DNA of 64,000 nucleotides from Lachnospiraceae bacterium (GCA_015058015.1 SVDM01000015.1:1-64000); one strand, 5' to 3'. Shown: positions 1-10,057, counted from the stretch's first letter. Notes: generated by a model from the letters alone, not told the origin. Made by a program: numbers and translations.

Positions 1-90
1 AAGATGCATCTCAATCTTACCTTGAGGTTCTTTTTTATTCAATTGGCGCTATTTATGAATTACAGGAATGCTCCTTATTGCATATTTAGT

Positions 91-119
91 AAAAGGGATG
101 TCCGGTATAGACATCCCTT
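91..119 (-). terminator. Intrinsic terminator after the Asp23 gene
   Basis: A 10-bp perfect stem (AAGGGATGTC / GACATCCCTT, 7-nt loop) is followed on the minus strand by a short T run. It lies just past the stop codon of the Asp23-family gene. Positions 1-90 hold no gene that I can support; a weak CTCAA/TTGAG hairpin followed by T6 near 10-36 could end a plus-strand gene lying outside the window. Confidence 0.75.
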
Positions 120-128
120 AACAACCGA

Positions 129-509
129 TTATTTAGACTGGCCTACACCTGCTATCTTAACATTTACATCAGAAACCTTAAGACCTGTCATATTCTCCAA
201 AGCCGTCTTAACCTTTTCCTGAACTTCCTTGGATACCTTGGGGATACTGCAATCATAAGTGAGTACCAATACCAGGTCAATGCTCATGACCCCGTCAAGG
301 ACTTCAACTCTTACACCCCTTGAAAGGCTTGTCTTGCTAAGCTTGCCAATCATATCTGTTGTGCTGTTACCTGCCATAGCCTTGACACCGTCAACTTCCA
401 GTGCCGCCATACCTGCTATCTTGGCAACAACCTCTTCGGCGATAACCACCTGTCCCAGATTGTCTTTCTTTATAATATAATTGTTGTTCTTGTTATCTTC
501 TTTAGCCAT
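129..509 (-). CDS. Asp23/Gls24 family envelope stress protein
   Basis: A 126-residue protein of the Asp23/Gls24 family. It has the family features in order: a charged N terminus, a GQVVIAEEVVAKIAGMAALE segment, a central DGVMSIDLVLVLTYD strand region, and a final VKTALENMTGLKVSDVNV motif. Members are cytoplasmic, membrane-associated proteins linked to envelope or alkaline stress in Gram-positive bacteria; the biochemical role is poorly known. The ATG at 509 is chosen because GGAGGA lies 6 nt upstream; the in-frame GTG at 524 would place that site inside the gene. It appears to be a single-gene unit with its own extended -10 promoter and a terminator directly after it. Confidence 0.9.
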   Translation of the reverse strand: MAKEDNKNNNYIIKKDNLGQVVIAEEVVAKIAGMAALEVDGVKAMAGNSTTDMIGKLSKTSLSRGVRVEVLDGVMSIDLVLVLTYDCSIPKVSKEVQEKVKTALENMTGLKVSDVNVKIAGVGQSK

Positions 510-586
510 TAAGATTCCTCCCACGTTTCCATAGAAACATTACGTATTTCTTAATTAGCCGGATATTAAGTTCTACCGACTGAATA

Positions 587-595
587 ATTATACCA
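587..595 (-). promoter_or_regulatory. Extended -10 promoter of the Asp23 gene
   Basis: On the minus strand this reads TGG-TATAAT, an extended -10 element (TGn before a perfect -10). No good -35 is visible. It lies about 80 nt upstream of the chosen start codon and gives the Asp23 gene a promoter separate from the upstream glycerophosphodiesterase gene. Confidence 0.5.
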
Positions 596-621
596 CAAAA
601 ATTCAAATAATATACATGTTT

Positions 622-1497
622 TTAATTCATAACCCTTGGTTCTTTCTCAAAGATTATAGTGTCAAATTCCTTCTTCGCCTCTTCAATCTCCTCAGGGCCT
701 CTGGGGGTCCATGCGATACGGAAGGGATTAAACACCCTCTTAATCAAGCGATAACCCCAGGTATCTATGGACTTAAAATCGTATGAGATAAAGTCCGGAC
801 GGGATACGCAGTTAAAAAGCATGTTGGTAAGCAGGCATCTGGCAAAGGGATTCTTCATGTCCTCTGCAGCCATCCTGCAGGACAACTGACCTCTTATTAT
901 CTCCGGATGATGCTTCTTAAACCAGCCTGTGATGTAAGGTGAAAAACTCTCCATACAGTAATTGCCCTTGTAATTACACAGTTCCTCGTAAACCTTGTTG
1001 CAGAAATAATAGTTCATGGCTCCGTTGTCGGGCTTAAGTTCACATACAAGGGTAGTGTTGCCTAAAACCTCTAACACCTCGGAAAAAAGAGGAATCCGTT
1101 CTTCCGTCCCCTTAAGCCTTAAGGTCTGTAACTCATCATATGTATAATCACGCAGGTAGCCCGTAACGCCACACATTCTGGTTAATGTAGCATCGTGAAA
1201 TACCACCAGCTTTTCATCTTTTGTCATCTGAACGTCAAGTTCCACACCGTATCCTGCTTCCACCGCCAGGCGAAAGGCCGTAAGGGAATTCTCGGGAACC
1301 TCGCTTCCATGAAGGCCTCTGTGGGCATATTCCTTACCATAGAATAAACCGACCTCACGTTTTTTGCCGGGCTTTATCAGAATTAGAATCACTCCGAATA
1401 AAACCAGACATAGTATAGCCAGGACTACAAGGACATTTATCAAAATGAAGAATACCCTTAAGCCCGGATCAGCTTCTAATAATATACCGGAACGCAT
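622..1497 (-). CDS. Membrane-anchored glycerophosphodiester phosphodiesterase
   Basis: A 291-residue GDPD-family enzyme, expected to hydrolyse glycerophosphodiesters to sn-glycerol 3-phosphate and an alcohol. One transmembrane helix (about residues 14-42) precedes the TIM-barrel domain. The catalytic signature is present: His59-Arg60 (HRG), Glu70, the ELD pair Glu86/Asp88 and His101 (VFHDATL). Whether the catalytic domain faces inside or outside the cell cannot be read from sequence. The start codon lies 3 nt after the stop of the MFS gene, with GAGGA embedded in the end of that gene, so the two are translationally coupled. The context suggests the pair handles one substrate class, perhaps a glycerophosphodiester taken up by the carrier; that link is inference. 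Confidence 0.9.
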   Translation of the reverse strand: MRSGILLEADPGLRVFFILINVLVVLAILCLVLFGVILILIKPGKKREVGLFYGKEYAHRGLHGSEVPENSLTAFRLAVEAGYGVELDVQMTKDEKLVVFHDATLTRMCGVTGYLRDYTYDELQTLRLKGTEERIPLFSEVLEVLGNTTLVCELKPDNGAMNYYFCNKVYEELCNYKGNYCMESFSPYITGWFKKHHPEIIRGQLSCRMAAEDMKNPFARCLLTNMLFNCVSRPDFISYDFKSIDTWGYRLIKRVFNPFRIAWTPRGPEEIEEAKKEFDTIIFEKEPRVMN

Positions 1498-1500
1498 CTG

Positions 1501-2835
1501 TTAATCCTCCACATCGTACATTTCGAGTTTGCTCTTCGGCTTCCTCGGCTTATTGTCACCATGCTTAACCTGAGTCATGGTTACCACCGAGAGAGCAACA
1601 AAGATTGCGCCGTAGGGGAACAAAGTCCAATATCCCACGTACTGTAAAAGAGCGCCTGAAAGAATAGGTGTCACAATCTGCGCCGCCATGGAGAATGTAT
1701 AATACATTCCTGTATATTTACCGATCTCGCCGCCCTTACACATCTCAACAACCATGGGAAGTGAGTTAACGTTAATGGCAGCCCACGCTATTCCCACGAA
1801 ATCAAATATTACGTAAAGAACAGGTGTAAATGAATGTACTGTAAATGTAATAATTGCTCCTCCCGCAAAGCAGGCTGAAAGCAAGATACATCCGGCGATA
1901 ATAGTCTTCTTACGTCCGATTCTTGAAGCCAGCTCACCTATAGGGATGTATGAGACAATGGCAACTGCCGTTGCAATCATAACGCAGGTAGAGGCTGAAC
2001 CAAGGGACATATTCCAAACAACCTGAGCATACTTGGAAAAGGCTGTGGTTACGGCATTATATCCAGCGAACCAAAGGGCTATGGACATAAGGATAAATGC
2101 CAGGCTTCTCTTAACAGGCTTGGGAGTAAAGGCCTTACCTTCATCGTCCACCTCTTCAAGATTGTCCTCCGGATGAGCCTTCTCATACTCCATACACTCT
2201 GCGGTAAGCTTGGGCTCCTTAATGGTTAAATATAAAACCACGATGGATACAATCATTACTACCTGGACGATTACAAAGATAATCTGATAGTTCACATGGG
2301 CAAGCCCTGCTGTTCTTGCTGTAGAATAAAGAATGCTGGTTACTATTAAGTACAGGATTCCTCCTACAGCTCCCATAAGGTTAATGATTGCATTGGCCTT
2401 AGATCTAAGGGGCTTAGGTGTAATATCCGGCATCAATGCCACCGCCGGAGATCTGTAGGTTCCCATGGAAATAAGTAAAACCGCCAGTACTACGATAAAC
2501 ATAATAAGTATAAGCTGATTATTGTTCTCGAAATACATATTGTCGAATAGAGGTAAGAAAGTCATAAGCACAACAGACACTGCGGTTCCCCCGATAATAA
2601 AGGGCATACGCTTCCCTATCTTTGAATTGCACTTATCCGAGATATTACCGAACATAGGTAATAAGAATAAAGCTATAACATTATCAAGGGCCATAATTAC
2701 ACCGGATAATGTATCGTTTAACTGAAATGTATTCTTCAAAATAAGGGGAATAATACTGTCGTATAACTGCCAGAACATGCATATGGACATGAAGGCAAGT
2801 CCCACAAGAAAAGTTCTCTTATAATTCAGTTTCAT
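1501..2835 (-). CDS. MFS/GPH-type 12-helix transporter
   Basis: A 444-residue major-facilitator protein with about 12 hydrophobic helices. After helix 2 it has the diagnostic loop GNISDKCNSKIGKRMPF, a variant of the MFS A motif that resembles the SLC45/GPH sugar:cation symporter branch. A charged cytoplasmic loop (about residues 205-240) separates the two six-helix halves. The substrate cannot be assigned. AGGAGGAG lies upstream of the ATG. A minus-strand promoter (TTGCTT-18-TAAAAT) may lie near 2890. It is first in a two-gene operon with the glycerophosphodiesterase, which makes a glycerol- or sugar-linked substrate plausible. Confidence 0.85.
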   Translation of the reverse strand: MKLNYKRTFLVGLAFMSICMFWQLYDSIIPLILKNTFQLNDTLSGVIMALDNVIALFLLPMFGNISDKCNSKIGKRMPFIIGGTAVSVVLMTFLPLFDNMYFENNNQLILIMFIVVLAVLLISMGTYRSPAVALMPDITPKPLRSKANAIINLMGAVGGILYLIVTSILYSTARTAGLAHVNYQIIFVIVQVVMIVSIVVLYLTIKEPKLTAECMEYEKAHPEDNLEEVDDEGKAFTPKPVKRSLAFILMSIALWFAGYNAVTTAFSKYAQVVWNMSLGSASTCVMIATAVAIVSYIPIGELASRIGRKKTIIAGCILLSACFAGGAIITFTVHSFTPVLYVIFDFVGIAWAAINVNSLPMVVEMCKGGEIGKYTGMYYTFSMAAQIVTPILSGALLQYVGYWTLFPYGAIFVALSVVTMTQVKHGDNKPRKPKSKLEMYDVED

Positions 2836-2912
2836 GTTTTCTCCTCCTACTACTCGAGTCTACCTCGAATACTCAATGGATATTTTACCATATATTCCCC
2901 TTGTAAAGCAAA

Positions 2913-2940
2913 CGAGAGAACCTAATTTTAGGTTCTCTCG
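2913..2940 (-). terminator. Terminator after the chemotaxis receptor gene
   Basis: A near-perfect inverted repeat (CGAGAGAACCT / AGGTTCTCTCG with an AATTTT loop) followed on the minus strand by a T-rich run. It separates the chemoreceptor gene from the MFS operon. Confidence 0.75.
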
Positions 2941-2958
2941 AAAAAGTCTGATATGTTC

Positions 2959-5007
2959 TTATTTGGAGAATCTCTCGATAATCTCCTGAATCTGACCTGC
3001 CTCCGCTCTGTTGGTCTCGGCAGCTCTTGTGATATCGTCTGCTGTCTTGGTTGTAAGATTGTTCTTATCAACGATATTCTCAACACCGATTTCGTTGTTG
3101 GAGGAAGCCTCGCTTACGATATTTACATGACCGCTGATGGAGTCGACGGACTCAACGAATTTGCCTGCAGTATCACCGATAAATCCGATAGCCTCTTCAA
3201 TCTCGGCAACAGCCTTCTCGTAATCCTGAGCCACAACAGCAAAGTCTTCAAACTTGCCGGATACATCGCCCTCAAGGAAGTGAATAATCTCCTCGAAGCA
3301 TTTCTTAACGTGGTCGATACTTGAGTTAGCCTCTGTACAAATTGCCTGAATCTCGGCAACAGTGTTGGCTGAACCTTCTGCCAACTTACCAATCTCACCG
3401 GCAACAACTGCGAATCCTTTTCCTGCTTCTCCTGCTCTTGCAGCCTCGATGGAAGCGTTAAGGGAAAGAAGGTTGGTCTGGCTTGTGATGTCAAGAATCT
3501 GGTTAGCCATTTCGTTAATCTTCTCAAGAGCTGAAAGGTTCTCAATTGCCTCGTTAATCTCGGTCTTGGTCATATCAATCTTGCGAGCATTAGCCTCTAA
3601 TGTCTCGTCAACCATATGGCTCATGTCTTCCGCAGTCTTAATAAGATGAGCGCTCTTTTCCTTGCCTGCCTTAACGGACTGGTCAATCTCTCCAACCATA
3701 TCCGTAATCTTCTTAATCTCGTCAGTCATAACACTGATGGATTCATTTGTATTAATAATACTTGCTGAAAGCTCTTCGGTTGTAGCAGCTGAATCCTCGA
3801 TACTCTCTAACAATTCTTTGGATGTAACCGCCATGTTCTCGGAACTTCCCGATAAAGAATCGGAACATGTTACAAGGGTATTGATAATATTGTTAAATGT
3901 CTCCGTCAAAGAAACAAGGGCGGATGATATAAGTCCGATTTCGTCTCTTCTGCGAGAGTATCCTTCTACAGCCTGATCTGTTGAAAGGTTAAGCTGCTGT
4001 AATCTCTCAATTGCACTCGCACATACTGTAAGGGGCTTTGTCTTAACTCTGATAACAACAAGTGATACAATTACGATTACTAATAATGCTACGAGACAGA
4101 TGATAAGAAGGGTAATCATTGTTGACTGACTTACCGCATAAATCTCTTCTGTATTGTCTCTGATTACAAGAAGCCATCCACGGTCTGATAAAGTCTTGTA
4201 AACAGCAAACTGCTGTACCCCTTTGCCGTCTTTGTACTCTAACTGTCCCTCAGCACTTGTTCCCTGAGCCTTCTTCATAAGGTCAAGGTAAGTAGCATCT
4301 GTTACTTCCTGTCCCATAAGCGATTCATCTGAATCGAAGATATATACTCCGGTATTCAGGTTGATAAGGCTGTACTCTGCGCTCTCAAATCCCTTAATCT
4401 TGTTCTCATCAAGTTTTTCTTTAAGAAGTGTAGCCGGAAGTCCCGCACCTGCAAAACCGATAGGAGTCTTTCCATCTTCACCGTAGATTGCACAGTAAAG
4501 TGAGTTAACAAGGCTTCCGTCTGCCGGAGAAGTTGTGATTCCGATATTGTAGATACCGCCGGTTCCTGCCTTAATTGCATCCTGCAATTCCTTGGCCTTA
4601 TCACCTGTACGCATCTGTAATCCTACAGTCTTGGGATTATTATGTGTCAAAACAAGACAATCCCATGTATCCAGATATCCCTGCCATTTATCCATGGAGT
4701 TGAAATAGGCTTCTGTGTAAGATTGCGCTGCCTTGAATGTCTCACCCTTGTCGGTGGGGTTCTTTAAAAGCGCCGCAAGTTCCGGGCTGTGAGTGAAATT
4801 CTTGAGAATAGTCTCAAGATTAGACATATACGTCTCGATTGTTGAATTCTTTTCATCTATGGATGTTTCCATAGCATTTACTGCCGCATCGTTTAAGTTC
4901 TTACGAACTCTCATGTTGGATACTACGAACAATACAGCGAGGCTTATTAATACAACCACACCAATCCAAACAGTAATGGATGCCGACATTCTCTTGTTCT
5001 TTTTCAT
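2959..5007 (-). CDS. Methyl-accepting chemotaxis protein with dCache sensor
   Basis: A 682-residue transmembrane chemoreceptor. A signal-anchor helix (about 11-30) is followed by an extracytoplasmic double-Cache-type ligand domain (about 35-290), a second transmembrane helix (about 291-316), a HAMP-like linker and a long cytoplasmic coiled coil. The conserved hairpin tip that contacts CheA/CheW is unmistakable ([20 protein letters not shown] then [18 protein letters not shown]). AAGGAGG precedes the ATG. The ligand is unknown. No chemotaxis kinase or flagellar genes are in the window, so it must work with components encoded elsewhere. It forms its own unit, ending in a strong terminator. Confidence 0.93.
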   Translation of the reverse strand: MKKNKRMSASITVWIGVVVLISLAVLFVVSNMRVRKNLNDAAVNAMETSIDEKNSTIETYMSNLETILKNFTHSPELAALLKNPTDKGETFKAAQSYTEAYFNSMDKWQGYLDTWDCLVLTHNNPKTVGLQMRTGDKAKELQDAIKAGTGGIYNIGITTSPADGSLVNSLYCAIYGEDGKTPIGFAGAGLPATLLKEKLDENKIKGFESAEYSLINLNTGVYIFDSDESLMGQEVTDATYLDLMKKAQGTSAEGQLEYKDGKGVQQFAVYKTLSDRGWLLVIRDNTEEIYAVSQSTMITLLIICLVALLVIVIVSLVVIRVKTKPLTVCASAIERLQQLNLSTDQAVEGYSRRRDEIGLISSALVSLTETFNNIINTLVTCSDSLSGSSENMAVTSKELLESIEDSAATTEELSASIINTNESISVMTDEIKKITDMVGEIDQSVKAGKEKSAHLIKTAEDMSHMVDETLEANARKIDMTKTEINEAIENLSALEKINEMANQILDITSQTNLLSLNASIEAARAGEAGKGFAVVAGEIGKLAEGSANTVAEIQAICTEANSSIDHVKKCFEEIIHFLEGDVSGKFEDFAVVAQDYEKAVAEIEEAIGFIGDTAGKFVESVDSISGHVNIVSEASSNNEIGVENIVDKNNLTTKTADDITRAAETNRAEAGQIQEIIERFSK

Positions 5008-5050
5008 AAGTCATCCTCCTTAGTCGCTCATGCTATTATGTATAATTTTA

Positions 5051-6112
5051 TCATTTCTTTAAATATTCGTCTATGCCGTTAGCTATGCCTTGCGCCAGTT
5101 TTTCCTGGTAAGCTTCACTGGCCATATTACGGTCTTCCGTGGGGTTGGTCATATATCCCATCTCGACTATGGTAACAGGAACCTTGGCCCAGTTTATGCC
5201 GCTCATATTATTAACGGTGCTTACTCCGCTCTTTTTTGCTCCCGTAGCCTGGCACAAACCGTTTAATACAGCCTTTGAAAGGGCAAAACTTTGGGCATAC
5301 AGGTTGCCGTTAAAGGGATTATCCGCTCTCTGGCACATGGTCAGGGCTCCGCTTACGTTTTGGTTAGTGGAACCGTTGGCATGAAGTCTTATAAATGCCG
5401 CCGCATTGGCATTGTTGGCGATAGCCGCCCTCTGGCTGTTGCTTATATTTACATCATGTGAGGTTCGGCACATTACAACGGTATAACCCCTTCTCGAAAG
5501 CTCTGCCTGCAGCTTCTGCGCCACTTGGAGGGTAAGCTCATATTCATGAAGACCTGTAACCACACCTGTGGTTCCGCCTGATACCTTGGCTTTTACCTGG
5601 GAAGCACCGGGACCTATGGGTTCAGTGGAACTATCTCCTTTTCTTTGATGTCCCGCGTCAATGCAGATTACCTTACCGCTTCCGTTAAAGGTTGTTCCCG
5701 ATGGAGCAGCCTGGGAAGACTGTTTCGTTGCCGCAGATGACTCTTCTTCCTTGGCATTCGGATCCTTTAGAAACTGGCTTGATACGTACACTTCCTTGCC
5801 GTCTAAATAGATCTTGGTCCACTCTCCGTCTTTAGATATAACCTTAACTTCGGTATCCTTTGGAAGAAGTGTAACCTTTACACCGTCTTTGGAGGGTGTC
5901 TCTCTGACATTTACCGCATCGGCAGTTTTCATAACCGTAAGCTTGGATTCATCAATGGCGCCTGAGGATTGCTCAGTGGATGTTCCTTCCGTGCTTTCCT
6001 CCACCGAAGAAGATGCCGCACTTGATGAAGTACTGTTTTTTGCACTTCCGCATCCGCTTGCCACCAGGGCCATAATCATCAGAGTTGCAAATAAAACTTT
6101 AAATCTTTTCAT
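5051..6112 (-). CDS. Lipoprotein N-acetylmuramoyl-L-alanine amidase with SH3 domain
   Basis: A secreted, lipid-anchored cell-wall hydrolase of about 353 residues. A lipoprotein signal peptide ends in LVASGC. A Ser/Thr-rich linker follows, then a bacterial SH3 domain (about 60-115, TADAVNVRETPSKDG), then an Amidase_3 catalytic domain (about 148-353). Zinc ligands and catalytic residues are recognisable: His in CIDAGHQRKG, Glu in LHEYELTL, His in RLHANGS and the late Glu in VTIVEMGYMTNP. It cleaves the bond between MurNAc and L-alanine in peptidoglycan. The ATG at 6112 is favoured, with AGGAT about 9 nt upstream. It begins as the zinc-ribbon gene ends, so the two are probably co-transcribed. 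Confidence 0.92.
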   Translation of the reverse strand: MKRFKVLFATLMIMALVASGCGSAKNSTSSSAASSSVEESTEGTSTEQSSGAIDESKLTVMKTADAVNVRETPSKDGVKVTLLPKDTEVKVISKDGEWTKIYLDGKEVYVSSQFLKDPNAKEEESSAATKQSSQAAPSGTTFNGSGKVICIDAGHQRKGDSSTEPIGPGASQVKAKVSGGTTGVVTGLHEYELTLQVAQKLQAELSRRGYTVVMCRTSHDVNISNSQRAAIANNANAAAFIRLHANGSTNQNVSGALTMCQRADNPFNGNLYAQSFALSKAVLNGLCQATGAKKSGVSTVNNMSGINWAKVPVTIVEMGYMTNPTEDRNMASEAYQEKLAQGIANGIDEYLKK

Positions 6113-6118
6113 CTTCAA

Positions 6119-7573
6119 TTATCCTAACTTTTTCTCATATTCCTGAATCAGGTCTCTGTTCTTCTTCTCAATATCCGTCAAAGAATTATCATCGAAATCC
6201 TTGGCTTCGATTGTACCCTTATACCAACTCTTTGACTCAAAATATTTTTGAAGATCAGCATCCTGGAACTTTCTTCCGTGACGGGCATAAATCTCATTTC
6301 TTGCAATACGAAGCTCATTTACATTGAGTTTCTCCACATCTGCAGTTGTAAGAAGTCTGGTGCTGCTGTCCGGAATTATGTAGTCACCGCTTGCAACAGG
6401 AGTAGTTCCGGTAACAGGTGTAGCCACCAGTCTCTCAAGCCCGTTGTACATCGCGGATGTATTCTTTCCGGTAAATGTCTCCCAATATCCGTAGAATACG
6501 CCGCTTGCAGTTCCCATTCCCGCTCCTGCCTCACGACTTCTCATGAAGTAATTAATGGCAAGCATCTTTATATTGGGCTCGAACTTATCCAGTTGGGCAA
6601 ACATGGGAACCTGATCTTTCTGTTCTCTGGTCCATCCGCTTACCTGAGTGTAGTTGTCTTTATTGATAGCACTTGCAAAACGGTTATATACATTGGGCAA
6701 GTACTCCTTGGCATTGGCAAACTCGTCAATTAATTCGGAAGAAGTGCTGCCGCTTGAAAATTTGTCTCTTGTGTTGTATATCTTGGTAGTGTTGCCTGAA
6801 GAATAATCATATACCGTAACCATGGGCTCACAGAATCCGCCTTCATGAGGTGTTACGGTGCATATGGTGGTAAAGTAAAAACGTAACTTTCCGTCCTTCT
6901 TTTCGTAGGCTACCTGGGCAGTGTAGTCACATCCGCCGTATCTGTCTGACTCAATCTTTCCATCGTCAACCCTTTTTACGGTACCATTATCCACGTCATA
7001 CAAAGTCACCCGATTTATGCCTGTTCCCTCGCTTTGATTGAAATCCCACATCACAACAATCATTTCAATCTCGCCATCACCGTCTATATCATCGAAGGTT
7101 GCGCATACAGCTCCTCCCACGGCCTGAGCCGACCTGAAAGTATCATAGTCCCCGCCGTAATCCATGGTGTAATCCTTAGACGCTTCCTTGTTCTGGGTAA
7201 CAATATTGTTCCTATAATAGTCGGAAAGTGTAGGAATGGTATTCTGCTTAGAGCCTTGTGATGAAGGCGTGGTGGCAGGTTCCCCTGTAGGAGTAGGAGT
7301 GTTTCCTCCTCCTCTAAAGAAGAAAAACCACACACAAAATCCTATAATGGCCAAAGCCAAAACTATGGCTCCTATTATAATTCCAATCTTAGCCCCGTTA
7401 TTCTTACCCGGTTGCTTCACCGGTTGGGGTGTAGGCCTTGGCTTGGGTTGTGGCGCAGGTTGTGGCGCCGGCTGTGGCGCCGGTTGTGGTGCCGGCTGTG
7501 GCGCAGGCGCACCGCACTTTGTGCAAAATTTTGCGTTGTCAGGTAACTGACTTCCGCATTTGGTACAAAACAT
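6119..7573 (-). CDS. Zinc-ribbon, single-pass membrane protein with YARHG domain
   Basis: A 484-residue protein. Its N terminus is a zinc ribbon with two CTKCG knuckles (Cys3, Cys6, Cys17, Cys20). A Pro/Ala/Gln repeat region (PAPQ units) follows, then one transmembrane helix (about 64-86) and a large extracytoplasmic region. The C terminus holds a YARHG domain (LRIARNEIYARHGRKF), a module often found in extracellular proteins of Firmicutes. The middle has an acidic FDDIDGDGEIEMIVV stretch resembling Ca-binding or VCBS-like repeats. The topology suggests a cytoplasmic metal-binding head and an outer sensing or wall-binding part. The function is unknown. GGGAGG precedes the start; the amidase gene follows immediately. 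Confidence 0.8.
   Translation of the reverse strand: MFCTKCGSQLPDNAKFCTKCGAPAPQPAPQPAPQPAPQPAPQPKPRPTPQPVKQPGKNNGAKIGIIIGAIVLALAIIGFCVWFFFFRGGGNTPTPTGEPATTPSSQGSKQNTIPTLSDYYRNNIVTQNKEASKDYTMDYGGDYDTFRSAQAVGGAVCATFDDIDGDGEIEMIVVMWDFNQSEGTGINRVTLYDVDNGTVKRVDDGKIESDRYGGCDYTAQVAYEKKDGKLRFYFTTICTVTPHEGGFCEPMVTVYDYSSGNTTKIYNTRDKFSSGSTSSELIDEFANAKEYLPNVYNRFASAINKDNYTQVSGWTREQKDQVPMFAQLDKFEPNIKMLAINYFMRSREAGAGMGTASGVFYGYWETFTGKNTSAMYNGLERLVATPVTGTTPVASGDYIIPDSSTRLLTTADVEKLNVNELRIARNEIYARHGRKFQDADLQKYFESKSWYKGTIEAKDFDDNSLTDIEKKNRDLIQEYEKKLG
7443..7510. repeat. 12-bp tandem repeat encoding PAPQ units
   Basis: About five degenerate copies of a 12-bp unit (TGTGGCGCCGGT type) in phase with the reading frame. 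They encode the Pro-Ala-Pro-Gln linker between zinc ribbon and membrane helix. Copy number could vary between strains. Confidence 0.8.
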
Positions 7574-7612
7574 GCTTTTTCCTCCCTGTAGTAGTATTTA
7601 GTCCCTTTATCC

Positions 7613-10057
7613 TTATTTAATCTCTTCTTTTCCTTCTTTATCTGCCTTATATTTTATTACCATCATGGTAATATCATCAAACTGAGGTGCATCTCCCGCA
7701 AAATCTTCAACGCTTCTTTTAACTATACGTCCTATATCCTCCACCGGCTCATCATATAAAGCGTTTAGAACATCCAGGAGCCTTTCTTCACCAAAAAGTT
7801 CTTCCTTGTCGTTGGTAGCTTCAGTTACGCCGTCAGTATACAGGAAGAACACATCTCCCTTTTCTAACTGGAACTCACCCTGTTTGTATCTGACTCCTTC
7901 CATTCCCGCAAGGACCAGCCCCGGTCTTGTTCTGAAGTAGTCATACTCTCCGCCGTGTTTAAGTACCGGCGGATTGTGTCCGGCATTAACATATTGCACT
8001 ACGCCGGTGGTTATATCCAATATTCCAAGCCAAACGGTAACGAACATTCCCGCCTCGTTGGTCTCGCAGAGTCTGTTGTTGGCTTCAGTCATTATCTCAG
8101 CCGCCGAGAGTCCCTGCTCTGCCAAGGCCTTAATCTGGGTCTTGGCGGTCATCATAAACATAGCCGCAGGAATTCCTTTTCCGGAGACATCCGCCACCAG
8201 AAAGACGAAATGACTGCGGTCCGTCATGAAGAAGTCATAGAAGTCTCCGCCAACTACCTTGGCCGGATCCATGCTTGTAAATATATCAAACACCTTTCCT
8301 CTTACATAGTGAGGAAATACGGAAGGAAGCATGGAAGTCTGAATGTTTCTGGCATATTCCAGATCCTGATTAATCTTTGCTCTGATTTCTTCCGCATTCT
8401 CTTTCAGTTTGTTAACAGTGATATTTATACCTTCGGAAAGGGCCGAGAATTCCTTGCTGTCGTGAACATCCACCACAACATCCAAATCTCCCGCCGTAAT
8501 CCTTGATAAGTCTTTGTTAATGGTTCTTACATTGGTGACGATTCTCTTATTAATAAGCCAGTAAATGCCTATAAACAGTGTGGCAAAGAGGATAATCTCC
8601 ATAAACACCGTTACATAAACAGACATATCTCTTTCAATTATTACTTCATCTGAAAAATACACTGCAAGGATATCATAACCTTCGCTGCTGCCTGTCATAA
8701 CATAGGCGGGTTCTCCATTAATTCCCGTCAGCACCACCTGTCCGTTCTTAAACTCTTCCTTCGTAAGAGTTATTCCGATATCCGCCAGGTTCTTTCCTTC
8801 ATTATTATTGGCATCGGACACGATTACGCCCTGCTCGTTACATACAAGAACGAAACCATTTTGCCCTATATGCCTGTTCTTGGTGATTCCTTTGACCTGC
8901 TCCATTATATCCTTTTGGAAGGATTCAGCGTCATGACCTACCTGGATAAACCGTCCATCCCTTATTACAACACCTGCGTACTTTCTATACATAGAACTGT
9001 CATATGAGATAGCCCGGTAGCTCTGAACATACTCATTGCCACCCTTTAGCATGTTCATAAACTCCCTGGACTGGTCCCCACTGTACATATCATATCCCAT
9101 GAAAGCATCATTACTTGAAGATATAATGATTCCGTCAGGTCTTATTATATTAATCTCCGCAACACCGTGAAGAGCGCAATAGTTTCTAAGCTCCTCATTG
9201 CTTACGTCTTTTTTCTCATTAACTGTGTTAGCCACCTTCTTAGTCAGGGATAAGAGATTGGTATCCGAGGCCTTGGAGATGTCATTCACCACATCATTGA
9301 TATTTAATTTCATTACCCCTTCGGTGGAAGTCTCCGCCATCTGGGTCTGAAGCATCCATATAAATCCGGTTATAGCCGCAAAAGCCACAACCATACAAAG
9401 AAGCAGCCACCGCTGGAATATCCGTGAGATATTCCTTCCGGTCTCCTTCTTCTCCTCCTCCACAGGTTCTCCTATGATAGTGAGGATAACCGCTGTAACA
9501 AAAACCGCAAGACCGTTTAACGCCACCATAGGCAGAGAACAGATCTTTACGAAAGTAAATGCCGTGGATATATCATCCATATTAGTGATGAAAATCATAA
9601 GCATATGGAAAATCTCCACCACGGTTCCTATAATATAGGCCCAAAGCCAATTAGGCCTTCTTTCTCTTAAAATAGTCTTTTTTACTATGGCCCCAACCAT
9701 ACCGGCCATAATAGTGGAAATTGAACAAGCAAGTCTCGTGTAAGTACCTGCTCCCCACATTACGGCAAACCATCGTTCGATTCCACCTATTAATCCGGCG
9801 ATGATTCCCGCAGGTCCGCCAAAGAACAATCCGGCACACAAAGGAGCTGCATCTCTTACATTAACAGTCGCGCCCCCCGCGTCAATACCAAACTCCGTGG
9901 CAAGACAGGCGCATATACCAAAGATGATTCCGATAATTACCTGCTTAGCAATTAAGGGTAAGTTCTTTAGCCTTGTCCTTCTATCAACAATATCAACTAC
10001 TATGGATATGATAATAGGCAAGGTTGCCATTATTATCAGTCTTGGATAATCAACCAT
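7613..10057 (-). CDS. LytS-type 5TM receptor / Cache / HAMP / SpoIIE phosphatase
   Basis: An 814-residue membrane signalling protein. The N-terminal 200 residues match a LytS/YhcK-type five-helix receptor, with RDAAPLCAGLFFGGPAG and IGGIERW. Then come a transmembrane helix (about 212-233), an extracytoplasmic Cache-like region (about 240-475), another helix, a HAMP domain (about 505-555) and a PP2C-type SpoIIE phosphatase domain (about 575-805). Metal-binding Asp motifs are visible (VVGGDFYDFF, LVADVSGKGIPAA, LYTDGVTEA, FDDITMMV). Such RsbU-like enzymes dephosphorylate anti-sigma antagonists. The combination of a 5TM receptor with a Cache domain gives it two potential inputs. No STAS-domain substrate protein is encoded nearby. 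Confidence 0.88.
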   Translation of the reverse strand: MVDYPRLIIMATLPIIISIVVDIVDRRTRLKNLPLIAKQVIIGIIFGICACLATEFGIDAGGATVNVRDAAPLCAGLFFGGPAGIIAGLIGGIERWFAVMWGAGTYTRLACSISTIMAGMVGAIVKKTILRERRPNWLWAYIIGTVVEIFHMLMIFITNMDDISTAFTFVKICSLPMVALNGLAVFVTAVILTIIGEPVEEEKKETGRNISRIFQRWLLLCMVVAFAAITGFIWMLQTQMAETSTEGVMKLNINDVVNDISKASDTNLLSLTKKVANTVNEKKDVSNEELRNYCALHGVAEINIIRPDGIIISSSNDAFMGYDMYSGDQSREFMNMLKGGNEYVQSYRAISYDSSMYRKYAGVVIRDGRFIQVGHDAESFQKDIMEQVKGITKNRHIGQNGFVLVCNEQGVIVSDANNNEGKNLADIGITLTKEEFKNGQVVLTGINGEPAYVMTGSSEGYDILAVYFSDEVIIERDMSVYVTVFMEIILFATLFIGIYWLINKRIVTNVRTINKDLSRITAGDLDVVVDVHDSKEFSALSEGINITVNKLKENAEEIRAKINQDLEYARNIQTSMLPSVFPHYVRGKVFDIFTSMDPAKVVGGDFYDFFMTDRSHFVFLVADVSGKGIPAAMFMMTAKTQIKALAEQGLSAAEIMTEANNRLCETNEAGMFVTVWLGILDITTGVVQYVNAGHNPPVLKHGGEYDYFRTRPGLVLAGMEGVRYKQGEFQLEKGDVFFLYTDGVTEATNDKEELFGEERLLDVLNALYDEPVEDIGRIVKRSVEDFAGDAPQFDDITMMVIKYKADKEGKEEIK

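Noticed and set aside
3362-3976. Long plus-strand open frames opposite the chemoreceptor gene
   Set aside because: They mirror the Ala/Ser/Leu-rich coiled coil of the receptor, have no ribosome sites and lie fully inside a certain gene.
7236-7550. Plus-strand frame rich in GCGAGC repeats
   Set aside because: It is the antisense of the PAPQ repeat; the repetitive composition comes from the real minus-strand gene.
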